Below are positions 15,472 to 24,283 of a stretch of 37,793 bases of DNA, piece by piece. Origin of the DNA: an uncultured Acetatifactor sp. (lineage in GTDB: Bacteria; Bacillota; Clostridia; Lachnospirales; Lachnospiraceae); the NCBI GenBank assembly GCA_910587755.1, contig CAJUNZ010000020.1, positions 1 through 37,793 on the forward strand, in the 5' to 3' direction. Both the position numbers and the translations under genes were made by a program. The stretch's first letter is position 1. Each line of letters opens with the position of its first letter. The notes beneath the pieces were generated by a model. The model was not told where the DNA came from, searched no databases, and saw only the letters and a list, made by a program, of their open reading frames with translations.

Positions 15472-17013
15472 ATGACACTGCAGGAGAAGGTGGGAGTGTT
15501 AGTGCGGTATTGCAGTCAGTATCAATCCCATGGATTTATGATGGATGAGAGAAATACGGACAGACATTTCAATGTGCAGCTTCTGGAAGAAAAATATATC
15601 AGGGACAATATAGAAAAACTCAAAGTGATTATCCTCACCGGGGAGGCTGGGGATGGAAAATCCCGGATAATGTGGAATCTCCGAAGCTTATTGCAGCAAA
15701 AGGGGTTTGCGCAGCCATGTGAGGATTTCTCGGCCCTGCAGGAGAGAGAGAAAGAGGAGTGGATAGCCCGCCTGAAGGGTGTGTTGGAGGGAGAATCTTC
15801 CGAGAAATTAATTGTGTTAGCCAATGTGGGGGTGTTCACTCAGGCCATCCTGAAGTTTTCCCTGGATTTCATGGAGGAACTGACCAGGAAGCGGGAGGAT
15901 GTATACATCTGTAATTTTGAAAACCGCAACCTGGCCGGCAATAAAGAGCTTTTTGAAAATATAGTAAAGGAGTTTCTGGACTATGAGGACCCCTGCGCCA
16001 ATACGGAATGCCCCTGTTATGGAACGTGTGTCTACAGACAGAATATAGAGAAGCTTCTGTCCGCTTCCGGAATCAGGGCCATGAGGATCCTCTGTGATTC
16101 GGTTTATCTCACAGGGGGGCATATTACCTTCCGGGAACTGCTGTCCCTGCTGGCCTATACAGTTACCTTCGGTCAGGACTGTGAAGAGCGCAGGTCCCGG
16201 CCGGATAGCGGAGAGAGGATGCTTTACTATCATATCTTTGAGGAGAGCCAGGACATACTGCTGCGCAAAATTTCCTGGATGGATCCCGGACTGGAGAGGG
16301 GCGGGGATGAGGGGGCTCCTGACAGGGAGGCGTATCGGAATGGATTGCGCAGAGCTTTTTTTGACGCGGAGCAGGATTCCTATGGAATGCTTCACGTGGA
16401 GTATCTGAAGGAATTTCGGCAGGTGCTGGAGCACATCCACGAGCCCCCGTACAATTTTGACACGGCCACAGATCAGAATCCCCTGCTGCTGCAGCTGAAA
16501 AAAGGCATCAACAAAATGAGCAGCCAGGGGAAAAAGGACACAGGACTCACGGTGATGGACACCCCGGCAATTTTTGACAAAAAAATCCGGATGGAATATC
16601 TGGTGACGCAGGATATCAGTATGATCTGGCATCGGTATGATCTGCAGATCGGCGGAGAAATGCCCCGGAAGGATGTGTTCTGGAATAAATTCTATCTCAG
16701 CTATTTATATGAGGAGAAAAGCGGACAGAAGGAACTGATCAGCCTTTTGATTGATTATCATCAGTTTTGCTTCCTTATGCGGTGCAGCTATGATTTCTTT
16801 ATGAACCGCAACGGTATGAGCCAGGAAAAATATGCGGTAAACGCCTATTACCGCAAAATACTCTCTGTAAAGGAAAACGCTTATGATACAGTGAAGGTGT
16901 GTTTTGACGATGAACTGGGTGAATTCAGTGATTTTTATCTGACCATTCACTCGACAACAGATGCCTTTACCGGGGATGTGACCCAGAATGTTCTGATCAG
17001 AAAAGGAGACTGA
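15472..17013 (+). CDS. P-loop NTPase with cysteine cluster, unknown system (gene 1)
   Basis: This roughly 513-aa protein has a clear Walker A motif GEAGDGKS (residues 57-64) after the strand VIILT, so it binds nucleotide. A second strand EKLIVLANVGVF and the segment VYICNFENRNLAG resemble the core of AAA-like ATPases, but I cannot place Walker B with confidence. Four cysteines (C175, C180, C182, C186 in CANTECPCYGTC) could bind zinc or another metal. There is no signal peptide or membrane helix. GGAGGG at 15458-15463 is too close to ATG 15466 and is correctly spaced for ATG 15472. It is the first gene of a tightly packed operon, with the next start 1 nt after its stop. Size and gene order recall DptF of the Dnd-associated DptFGH restriction module, but this is only an analogy. 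Confidence 0.7.
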   Translation: MTLQEKVGVLVRYCSQYQSHGFMMDERNTDRHFNVQLLEEKYIRDNIEKLKVIILTGEAGDGKSRIMWNLRSLLQQKGFAQPCEDFSALQEREKEEWIARLKGVLEGESSEKLIVLANVGVFTQAILKFSLDFMEELTRKREDVYICNFENRNLAGNKELFENIVKEFLDYEDPCANTECPCYGTCVYRQNIEKLLSASGIRAMRILCDSVYLTGGHITFRELLSLLAYTVTFGQDCEERRSRPDSGERMLYYHIFEESQDILLRKISWMDPGLERGGDEGAPDREAYRNGLRRAFFDAEQDSYGMLHVEYLKEFRQVLEHIHEPPYNFDTATDQNPLLLQLKKGINKMSSQGKKDTGLTVMDTPAIFDKKIRMEYLVTQDISMIWHRYDLQIGGEMPRKDVFWNKFYLSYLYEEKSGQKELISLLIDYHQFCFLMRCSYDFFMNRNGMSQEKYAVNAYYRKILSVKENAYDTVKVCFDDELGEFSDFYLTIHSTTDAFTGDVTQNVLIRKGD

Positions 17014-17014
17014 C

Positions 17015-18502
17015 ATGCCAAAGAGTAAAGCCAACGACAAGGTTGCCGCCTTTGTGGGGATCTCCGCGCCGGAGACTCCCAAATATCTGCTGGCCAACAA
17101 CTTTCTGCTGGAATATTTTGAACAGACCGGGGAACAGGTGGAGCTGTACAGTTATGCCTGGTTTGAGGAGAGGAAGAGTCTGGTCACCCAGGATGTGGAG
17201 AATCAAGAGGAGCTGAAAAAAGCTTTTAACCGGTTTTTGTATCGATATCTGGGGGATGAGACCATTCATCAGGAGAACAATCGTTTAAAGGATGAGCGCC
17301 ATTTTTATTTTCCTCTCACACAGGGGATGCTGATGGAGAGAAGCCCCACCCTACGCCATATGCTGTTTCACCTGCAGACATTGGATGATAAGTTCTGTTA
17401 TGAGGAGATGCAGCGGAAACTGGAGAACTATATCTTTCATGGCCATTCCGGGGCCAACAATATCTGGAAGGTTTTATTCCAGGAGAAGGAAGAGATTCGT
17501 CTGCGGAAGCGGGATGTGAAGGGGGAGGGGGATGACTTTTGGGATATGCTCAAACCTGTCGAGAAAAATAGGATGCAGGCCCTGGGAGAGTCCCTGAACC
17601 GGGATCTGGATATCCTTCTGACCTGCAGATTTTTCACGGATCTGGACTTTTACCGCAAATATCAGTATTTGTCAGTGCTTCTCACCAGTTATGTGCTCCA
17701 GTACATACTGGTGCGAAAAGGGCCTAACGCCAGCATGCTCTGCAAGGGAAAACCTCTGGACGACAGGCTCAACGGGGATATCCACAGGGCCTGCAGCTAT
17801 AACTATGCCAGGCTGCGGGAGGTGTTCCCTGAGATGATGAAAGTTTCCTATGGGGAGGCGCTGAAGGCTTATGTGGGAAAGAAAGGAGCTTTCCGGTTAT
17901 CTGCCCATGATGAGGATCTGTGGCTGGAGGAAAAATCTTTTGAGGGCTTTATGGCCGATCTCTCCGGCAGGGAGAAGAACAGGAAGAAAATGGACTATGA
18001 AGTTTTGCTGAAGGGATTTGGCATAGGGGATGGGGAAGAGAAAGAGATGACAATGAAGGAGTTCGTCATGCGCTATCTGGACTTGATCGGGAAAAAGCAG
18101 GGGTCCAATTTGCAGAAGATGTCCTCCATTCTTTCCAGCAGCGGAAAACAAATTGACATGGTATATCCCAAAACCAATGTGAATTTCAAGTATTTTGCCA
18201 TGGCGGAAGGACTGGCGGAATTTTACGTGCGCCTTTATCTGGCAAGGAAGAAGAGCCGGTACGACTACCTGGATAATTTTATGGAAGATCTGGCAGACCG
18301 GTATCACATTATCATTTCCAAGACAAGCAAGAATGAAAAATACTTAAAGACCTATAAGCCCCTCTTGTCCGCTCAGGAATTATGGAAGAATAAACAGGCG
18401 TTTCTGGATACCCTGAACAGCGCAAATTGCCTGATCAAGCTTTCCGACAGTGGGTTTATTGTGACGCTTCCGGAGGAAAAGGGAGGATTTAAGCTGATAT
18501 GA
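17015..18502 (+). CDS. Unknown 495-aa protein of the operon (gene 2)
   Basis: I do not recognise a family. The protein is soluble, helix-rich and charged, with no Walker motif and no membrane segment. It starts with AAFVGISAPETPKYLLANNFLLEYFEQTGEQ. The last 40 residues (AFLDTLNSANCLIKLSDSGFIVTLPEE) look like a small winged-helix end: helix, then a beta hairpin with a Gly turn. AAAAGGAG (17001-17008) is 6 nt before the ATG, and gene 3 overlaps its stop by 4 nt (ATGA), so genes 1-3 are almost certainly co-translated and likely form a complex. The middle domain (TCRFFTDLDFYRKYQYLSVL) resembles helical repeat scaffolds. It could be the counterpart of DptG if the DptFGH analogy holds. Confidence 0.65.
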   Translation: MPKSKANDKVAAFVGISAPETPKYLLANNFLLEYFEQTGEQVELYSYAWFEERKSLVTQDVENQEELKKAFNRFLYRYLGDETIHQENNRLKDERHFYFPLTQGMLMERSPTLRHMLFHLQTLDDKFCYEEMQRKLENYIFHGHSGANNIWKVLFQEKEEIRLRKRDVKGEGDDFWDMLKPVEKNRMQALGESLNRDLDILLTCRFFTDLDFYRKYQYLSVLLTSYVLQYILVRKGPNASMLCKGKPLDDRLNGDIHRACSYNYARLREVFPEMMKVSYGEALKAYVGKKGAFRLSAHDEDLWLEEKSFEGFMADLSGREKNRKKMDYEVLLKGFGIGDGEEKEMTMKEFVMRYLDLIGKKQGSNLQKMSSILSSSGKQIDMVYPKTNVNFKYFAMAEGLAEFYVRLYLARKKSRYDYLDNFMEDLADRYHIIISKTSKNEKYLKTYKPLLSAQELWKNKQAFLDTLNSANCLIKLSDSGFIVTLPEEKGGFKLI

Positions 18503-21480
18503 GCAAATGGCAGGAAGAGTTTGTAAAATATGTTGACTGCTATGTGAGGCTGCTCACGGAGGGGAAGGAAGAATTTTTTCTGTCCCTGTGCGATGTGGAG
18601 GAGGAGCTGCTGGAGGGGCTGGACACCTCCGGGCTGACAGAATACTGTGTGATTATCGTGAGCAATCACAATTATGCCCAGGCGGTCAAAATGCGGAATG
18701 CGGTGAATGTGTCGAAAATCGTTCTGCTGTCGGGAGAAGGGGTGAAGCAGATTGATTCCCTGAAGGATTTTAACGAGTATCCCATACTGGCGGAAAAACG
18801 TAAGATACTATGGGATTGTATGCAGGCGGCGCTGGAGGTATTTCTGCATTCGGAGGTCCGCAGCTTTCTGGAGGTGATCTTGGAGCAGAGTGAGATCACC
18901 CTGAGCGCCTTGTTAAACTATCTGAAAGAATCCATGGAAACCAAGGGCGTGCGGAGGGGAGCCTCCTCTGTCCAGCGGCAGAAGAAAGGCCCGGGCTCCG
19001 GGAATTTTAGCAATCTTCTGTCACTGGAGAAGCTGAACCGGAATCTTCCTCTTCTGGGCATGTGGAAGAGAAGGGAAGACAGGGGCATTCTGAAAAAAGG
19101 CGAGACAGGGCGCATTTTGCGGGCCTCCAGGTATACGGTTGTGGAGAGCCGGCTGACAAAGGCGGTTATGGAGAATAAAATTACCGATCCCAAAGTGGAG
19201 AGGGCCATTACCCAGGGGCTTGCCGCCGGAAATATTGAGAGCATTTTCAAGAAAGTCTATTTTGACCAGGTGGAAGCGTACCTGAAAGCACCCTCCAAGG
19301 GGACGGGGACCAAGGCCGCCCGGTCCGGAGAGACAGAGGAGGTCTCCTATGACTGCTCCTACCAGTATTACCTGTGTGTGGAATCAGGAAAAGCCATCCC
19401 TGAGATTGAGGAGGAATGGATGGAAAACAGGGGGAAGGAAGACTCCGAGGAGGAACAGGAGACCCCGTGGTATAAATGCGGTGAGGAAGAGCTGGAGCTT
19501 TTTAAAGAGCAGTGCAGAAGGATGGAAATAGCAATCAATGAAATGAATCTGGAGGAAAACTGGATTCAGGAGATTCGGCACCGGTTTCAGACGCTGCAGG
19601 AGCTTTTTCAGCGGGAATGGGAAACCATAGCCAAGGCCACGCCGGTCTGTCTGAATAAGCTCTGTGACAGCGGGGCGGCGTACACCAGGCAGTACCTGGA
19701 ACTGCTTTCGTTTATCTTAAGGGAGGGCAGGATCCGCTCTGTGGTTGCCGGAACTTCCCTGGTTCAGATGCTCCAGACGCTGTTCTGCAGGTTTGGGAAC
19801 GGAGAGATTGAAATGCCTTTTTATCATCCTGTCTGTATGTTATACCATATGGGTGTGGAACGAATGTATCGGTATACAGTGGAGCGGCAGAAGGAAGAGG
19901 GAAGGGACGGAGTAAAAGACCGGATCAGGATGGAGATCATCAGGGAGGCCGGGAAACAGTTCCCCATAGAATATATCCAGGTGGCCGAGAGACCGTATGC
20001 TGTGGATCACAATACGGTCTGGAAAAGCGGGAAGGTGGTCTTTCGGGACAACAGGGCCGGCACCATATACTCTGCGGTGGATTTCCGCATGATATCCAGG
20101 CCGGTGCTGGATTACATAGTGTGGCATCCCCTTCTCACTTACATTAAAATAGCCGTTATCGACGTCAGCAGGCTGGGGGGACTTGTGCAGCTTGTGAACA
20201 GAATTCTGCAGTTTTCGCAGGAGCCCTGGTGTAATATAGGAAGGGTGGAATTTCTGATTCTCTCTGCCAAGGAGGAAGAGCTGAAGAAGGAAATGTCAGA
20301 GCTGTGGGACAGCATCGGCGGGGAAGACCTGGTATGTTTCCGTTTTGACAGGAGGGGATACTGGGAAAAGGGGCAATATCATATGAAGAAGATCATGGAA
20401 GAATTTGACTTGATTATCATAGCAGATAATTCCATGCTGTACCGGGAACCCAGGAAGATGTCTTTTGCCAGCAACGGCTTAAAAAACCGATTGCAGACCT
20501 TTGACCTGGAGAGGCAGGTGGACCGATATTTCCGTCAGGAAAACTGTGATGTGATGGTGCTGTGGGATTCCCTGCAGCACATGGCGGAGAACCGGGGGGA
20601 GGGGTTCTGGATATGGAAGAACCGGGAGCTGGACAATGGTTTTTTGACGGAGATGAACCGTTTTGTGTCGCAGGAGCCGGACAAGGCGGCGGTGCTGCTG
20701 AGCTCTCATGAGCATATTTTATCCGAGATCCACAGAACCCAGTACATCCGTGTTCTCCAGGGGGGATACCACAGCAGGAGCCTTTCCATTATAGAATTTG
20801 AGAATGACAACAGACGCAGGCGCCTGCCCGACCAGGGAGAACCCAGGGCAGTTTATTCTTTGAGAGAATTCTACGAGACCCTGCTGGGGATTGAAAAAAT
20901 TCAGGAGGAATTTTCCAAGTCTCTGGAGGATATTATTCTGGAGTTCGGCTACAAGGACGGAGAGTTTAGCTGCGGCTGCAAGGCGGTGGAGAAAGACGGG
21001 GACGATCCGGACAGGGAGTGGGCGGAAGCCTGTGTGGAGTGGATTTATTGGCAGGTGGGTAAGCTGTCCGGCATGGATAATATCTTGGGATCATATTTTC
21101 AGGACGCCCTGCTGAACTGTCTGCTGGCCCAGGCGGAAAATCTGCCCTCGGTTCTTCTGGCGGAGAGGCTGTATGCAGAGGGATTTGAACAGGTGCTTGG
21201 AGAGTTTACCGGGCTCACCATTGAATGCAAGAAAGCGGAAACTGCCAAAAGAGGGGGACAGGCCGGGGAAAAAGATTGCATGGAGGCAATGAAGCTGCAT
21301 GAGATACTGTGCTTTGTGAGAGAAAAAGCAAGCATTGACGAACAGGCAGTCAGCCAGTTCAGGGAGAGATATGACAGGGAGCTTCTGGAACGTCTGATAA
21401 AATGTGACGATGAACATGGCCTGCTGCCCCGGGGGGACAGGGATAAATTGCAGAAAATACTGGAAAGGACTTTAAAATAA
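18499..21480 (+). CDS. Unknown 993-aa protein of the operon (gene 3)
   Basis: This large soluble protein has no family I can name. Near the N-terminus, about residues 50-100, there is a compact alpha/beta module (EYCVIIVSNHNYAQAVKMRN, then VSKIVLLSG and IDSLKDFNEYPIL). It resembles N-terminal modules of large restriction- or translocation-linked proteins that carry a SLKDF-type motif. A long charged helical region follows (about 290-400). In the middle (about 545-800) is a second alpha/beta domain with hydrophobic strands: IKIAVIDVSRLGG, VEFLILSAKEEE, FDLIIIADNS, CDVMVLWDSLQ, AAVLLSSHE. No Walker A motif is present, so if it is related to DptH it lacks the ATPase part. The start overlaps gene 2 (ATGA). 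The next gene begins 1 nt after the stop. Confidence 0.65.
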   Translation: MSKWQEEFVKYVDCYVRLLTEGKEEFFLSLCDVEEELLEGLDTSGLTEYCVIIVSNHNYAQAVKMRNAVNVSKIVLLSGEGVKQIDSLKDFNEYPILAEKRKILWDCMQAALEVFLHSEVRSFLEVILEQSEITLSALLNYLKESMETKGVRRGASSVQRQKKGPGSGNFSNLLSLEKLNRNLPLLGMWKRREDRGILKKGETGRILRASRYTVVESRLTKAVMENKITDPKVERAITQGLAAGNIESIFKKVYFDQVEAYLKAPSKGTGTKAARSGETEEVSYDCSYQYYLCVESGKAIPEIEEEWMENRGKEDSEEEQETPWYKCGEEELELFKEQCRRMEIAINEMNLEENWIQEIRHRFQTLQELFQREWETIAKATPVCLNKLCDSGAAYTRQYLELLSFILREGRIRSVVAGTSLVQMLQTLFCRFGNGEIEMPFYHPVCMLYHMGVERMYRYTVERQKEEGRDGVKDRIRMEIIREAGKQFPIEYIQVAERPYAVDHNTVWKSGKVVFRDNRAGTIYSAVDFRMISRPVLDYIVWHPLLTYIKIAVIDVSRLGGLVQLVNRILQFSQEPWCNIGRVEFLILSAKEEELKKEMSELWDSIGGEDLVCFRFDRRGYWEKGQYHMKKIMEEFDLIIIADNSMLYREPRKMSFASNGLKNRLQTFDLERQVDRYFRQENCDVMVLWDSLQHMAENRGEGFWIWKNRELDNGFLTEMNRFVSQEPDKAAVLLSSHEHILSEIHRTQYIRVLQGGYHSRSLSIIEFENDNRRRRLPDQGEPRAVYSLREFYETLLGIEKIQEEFSKSLEDIILEFGYKDGEFSCGCKAVEKDGDDPDREWAEACVEWIYWQVGKLSGMDNILGSYFQDALLNCLLAQAENLPSVLLAERLYAEGFEQVLGEFTGLTIECKKAETAKRGGQAGEKDCMEAMKLHEILCFVREKASIDEQAVSQFRERYDRELLERLIKCDDEHGLLPRGDRDKLQKILERTLK

Positions 21481-21481
21481 T

Positions 21482-22366
21482 ATGGCCGGACAGAAGAAAC
21501 ACAATGAGATTGTATTTGTGAACTCTTTTAAAGGAGGGGCAGGGAAGACCACTTTATCGTTGACTCACTGTATTGATGACCTGTTCCATGAGCAGAAATT
21601 TGAGAATGTGATTTACATAGATCTGGACATTCTGGGGACGGCTACCAGCTACCTTTTTGACAAGGATAAGCTCCCATTGGAAAAATGCTTCAATCACACC
21701 AAAAAAGCGGTGAGGGTGGATCTGGACTATGAGGGGGAGACAAAAGGGCTTCATGTGCTTTATCTGTCCCCGGAACTAAAGACAAGGTCCATTTATAAGG
21801 GCATAAATTATATCAACAATCAGGATATTGCCCAGCAGCTTCTTCGCGACGACATTACTGCTTTTGTGCGGGAGAGGGTAGAAGGACAGGAGGGGAATCT
21901 GATTGTGTTTGACTGTGCGCCTGGTTTCTCCAAGATGGAACAGGAACTTTTAAAGACATGCTATGACATGAAGCTGGCCAGGAAGACTCAAGTCAGGGAG
22001 GAGTATGTGGCCACACTGGACTCAGGCCATATTGAAAAGTGTGTGCAGTGTCTGGCGGACAGCTGGAAAACTTTTCAAGTTCAGCCGGATTTTCGCAATA
22101 TCCGTCTCACACTGAATGACATACAGAATTATTACAGTTATGCCAATAGAGATCCCAAGTCAGACGCGGAGCAACAGTTCCAGGAGATTGCGGAGACCAT
22201 AAGCGCAAGACTTCAGGAGGAACAGGTTCGTGAAGTGGAGATATTCTTCTGGAGGTATTCTCAGGATATTGCAGTACATTCCGTTTTCAGGCATCAGAGG
22301 TTTGTGGAAAATCAGGTGGACTGCTATATTCTGACACAGGACAGCTATAAGAAGTACCAGGCTTAA
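21482..22366 (+). CDS. ParA/MinD-like (SIMIBI) ATPase of the operon (gene 4)
   Basis: This 294-aa cytoplasmic ATPase has the deviant Walker A motif KGGAGKTT (residues 17-24), the following strand NVIYIDLDILGTATSYLF (switch I region) and the Walker B strand LIVFDCAPGF. This places it in the ParA/MinD/ArsA class, which dimerises on ATP and positions or loads partner complexes. No ParB partner, DNA-binding tail or membrane-targeting helix is visible. It is therefore unlikely to be a partition protein and more likely a chaperone-like or positioning ATPase for the products of genes 1-3. It starts 1 nt after gene 3, with AAAGGA inside the end of gene 3. It is followed by a 114-nt gap before the HD-domain gene. 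Confidence 0.85.
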   Translation: MAGQKKHNEIVFVNSFKGGAGKTTLSLTHCIDDLFHEQKFENVIYIDLDILGTATSYLFDKDKLPLEKCFNHTKKAVRVDLDYEGETKGLHVLYLSPELKTRSIYKGINYINNQDIAQQLLRDDITAFVRERVEGQEGNLIVFDCAPGFSKMEQELLKTCYDMKLARKTQVREEYVATLDSGHIEKCVQCLADSWKTFQVQPDFRNIRLTLNDIQNYYSYANRDPKSDAEQQFQEIAETISARLQEEQVREVEIFFWRYSQDIAVHSVFRHQRFVENQVDCYILTQDSYKKYQA

Positions 22367-22480
22367 GGGAAGGAGCCTGAAAAACAAAACCAAAGAAAAC
22401 GAAACAAGTCTGTGAAAGCAAGAGTTTAGAAATGTGAAATTGAGGGATGCTAAGACCGCATGATGGGGAGAGACTCCGGT

Positions 22481-24091
22481 ATGGACTGTAGGAATATAAA
22501 TGATTCAGCAATGTATGACTATTTTGAAAAGTTGATATATGAAGATACCTTTAGCCAGAGAGGATGGAAAAAAGAGGAGGATTCGGCGCCCTATGGTTTG
22601 ACGGATCAGCAGGTCAGGACCATCCATGGGTCGAAAAAGCTGCTGTATGGGGAGAGGGATGCGGACAGGCAGATCTGCCTCCTGCAGGCCATGCAGAAAT
22701 TTCTGCATGAATATATCGGGATTGAGGGGCTGGAAGAACTGTTGATGAACAACTACGGCACCATAGAGAATGGCATTTTCTTTGAGCATGACAGTCTGGG
22801 CAGGGCTGCCAATATCAGGGAACATTCCAAGCACCAGCTGAAAAATGCTTATCTTGGCTCTGTCTTCCTGTTGGAATTCGGATACCTGGAGCATATGGCC
22901 CAGGTGGTCTGTCAGGAGCAGAGTCCTGTCACAGGCTATCTGGCAGCGCAGGCCAGGAAGGCGGTGGAGAGCAGAGAGGATGTGCCCTGTAAGCTGGAGG
23001 AGTGGATTTATAAAATTGTTCTTCTCAGCGCCCTGTTTCACGATATTGGTTATCCATTGGAATACCATCTCCGGGCTGCCAGGGAGATTGCCGATTATCC
23101 GCCCCGGCTGAAGCTGCTGACACCGGCTGTGAAGACAGAATTTTCGGAGATTAAAGTGTATTTGCTGGAGAGCCAGCTGTTTCAACAGGTGGAGCATGAG
23201 GAGATCCAGGAAAAGTATCGCAGGAATAATCATGGGGTTCTGTCAGCCTTGAGCCTGTTAATGCATTTTTATTATGGGGGAAGAATATATTCCATGTCCG
23301 GTGAGAAACGCTGCCTGATAGAAATGTCGGCGTTGGCCATTTACCACCATACGGACCGGTTTTCAGAGGCGGAGCGCATGGTTTATCTGCAGGATCCCAT
23401 CTCTTATATGGTCCGGCTCTGTGATGATCTGCAGGAGTGGGAGCGTTTTAAACTGCTCATCAGCGACAAGCATAACTACCTGCTCTGTGACGAGTGCGGT
23501 AAGATACTGGGGGAGAAGAATGGAGAGTACACCTGCCCCGGCTGTAAACAGAAGTACCGCAAAGTGACACAGATCATTAACCGTAAAGTGAACTATATAT
23601 GCCTGTGTGACGGACTGGAGATAGGGAAGGATGGAAGTGGATTGAGGATTCGATTTCAATTCCATCTGATGAAACAGATTGAGATTCTCCTGGATGATTA
23701 TACTGCAGTGATTAAAAGTGAAAAAGATATCCTGAAGATTGAGAAAATGATAAAAGACCAGGGTTTGACTCCTGAGATGAAGCTGGACTGGTTTGTCTCC
23801 AACAATCCGCTGTATTTGATCGAAAGAATGATAGATACCAGCGGGAAGGGAGGGGAGGTTGAGGCCTGGATTCAGGGGCAGAAGGGGACAGGAAAGGGCC
23901 GCAGTCTGAAGGCTTTTTACCGTGATTTTCTCTCCAGACGTGACAAGGGTGTCTTTGGCGGGAAATTGGAGACAAATACTCTGAAATATGAGGGGCCGGT
24001 ACAAGAGTATGTAAAAGAATATTATGGGGAGATATACTGTCTGTATTGTTTTCTTTTTGAAGAGGAAGAGGAAAGCTCCCGCAGGTTGTGA
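22481..24091 (+). CDS. HD-domain metal-dependent phosphohydrolase-like protein with zinc ribbon (gene 5)
   Basis: This 536-aa protein carries a full set of HD-domain metal ligands: H115 (EHSKHQ), H187-D188 (FHDIGYP), H251 (NNHGVLSA), H289-H290 (YHHTD) and D315 (CDDLQEW). It should be an active hydrolase of nucleotides, phosphodiesters or similar substrates. A four-cysteine zinc ribbon follows (C336, C339, C352, C355 in CDECG and CPGC). The C-terminal 170 residues are unassigned. ATG 22481 is chosen because GGGGAGAG at 22465-22472 is 8 nt before it; ATG 22460 has only a weak site. It probably belongs to the same transcript as genes 1-4, since no terminator is visible in the gap. HD enzymes in such operons often make or remove a nucleotide signal, but the substrate is unknown. 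Confidence 0.78.
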   Translation: MDCRNINDSAMYDYFEKLIYEDTFSQRGWKKEEDSAPYGLTDQQVRTIHGSKKLLYGERDADRQICLLQAMQKFLHEYIGIEGLEELLMNNYGTIENGIFFEHDSLGRAANIREHSKHQLKNAYLGSVFLLEFGYLEHMAQVVCQEQSPVTGYLAAQARKAVESREDVPCKLEEWIYKIVLLSALFHDIGYPLEYHLRAAREIADYPPRLKLLTPAVKTEFSEIKVYLLESQLFQQVEHEEIQEKYRRNNHGVLSALSLLMHFYYGGRIYSMSGEKRCLIEMSALAIYHHTDRFSEAERMVYLQDPISYMVRLCDDLQEWERFKLLISDKHNYLLCDECGKILGEKNGEYTCPGCKQKYRKVTQIINRKVNYICLCDGLEIGKDGSGLRIRFQFHLMKQIEILLDDYTAVIKSEKDILKIEKMIKDQGLTPEMKLDWFVSNNPLYLIERMIDTSGKGGEVEAWIQGQKGTGKGRSLKAFYRDFLSRRDKGVFGGKLETNTLKYEGPVQEYVKEYYGEIYCLYCFLFEEEEESSRRL

Positions 24092-24122
24092 TACAGCTCA
24101 ATGTTCTGGCGGAAAATTGGGG

Positions 24123-24151
24123 TTTACGCAGGGGAACATTTGTGCTAGAAT
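24123..24151 (+). promoter_or_regulatory. Promoter of the STM4015-STM4011 cassette
   Basis: TTTACG (24123-24128) and TAGAAT (24146-24151) have 17-nt spacing, and TGC precedes the -10 box, giving an extended -10. It lies in the gap after the HD-domain gene, so the cassette can be transcribed separately from genes 1-5. Confidence 0.62.
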
Positions 24152-24283
24152 GAAAATATGATGCAGGATGTAAAGTATGTTCGTCAGGAACAGTGAGCAA
24201 GGAAAACGCTGTTTTGGGACAGTTCCTGAGGATGAGAAAGGAGAGTGCTGGGGCTTGAAAAAGCAGCCGCAGCCAATGGGAAG

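Noticed and set aside
15472..21480. Naming genes 1-3 as dptF, dptG and dptH
   Set aside because: The resemblance rests on gene order, sizes and one short motif. The helicase/ATPase part of DptH and the dnd modification genes are absent, so the names would overstate the evidence.
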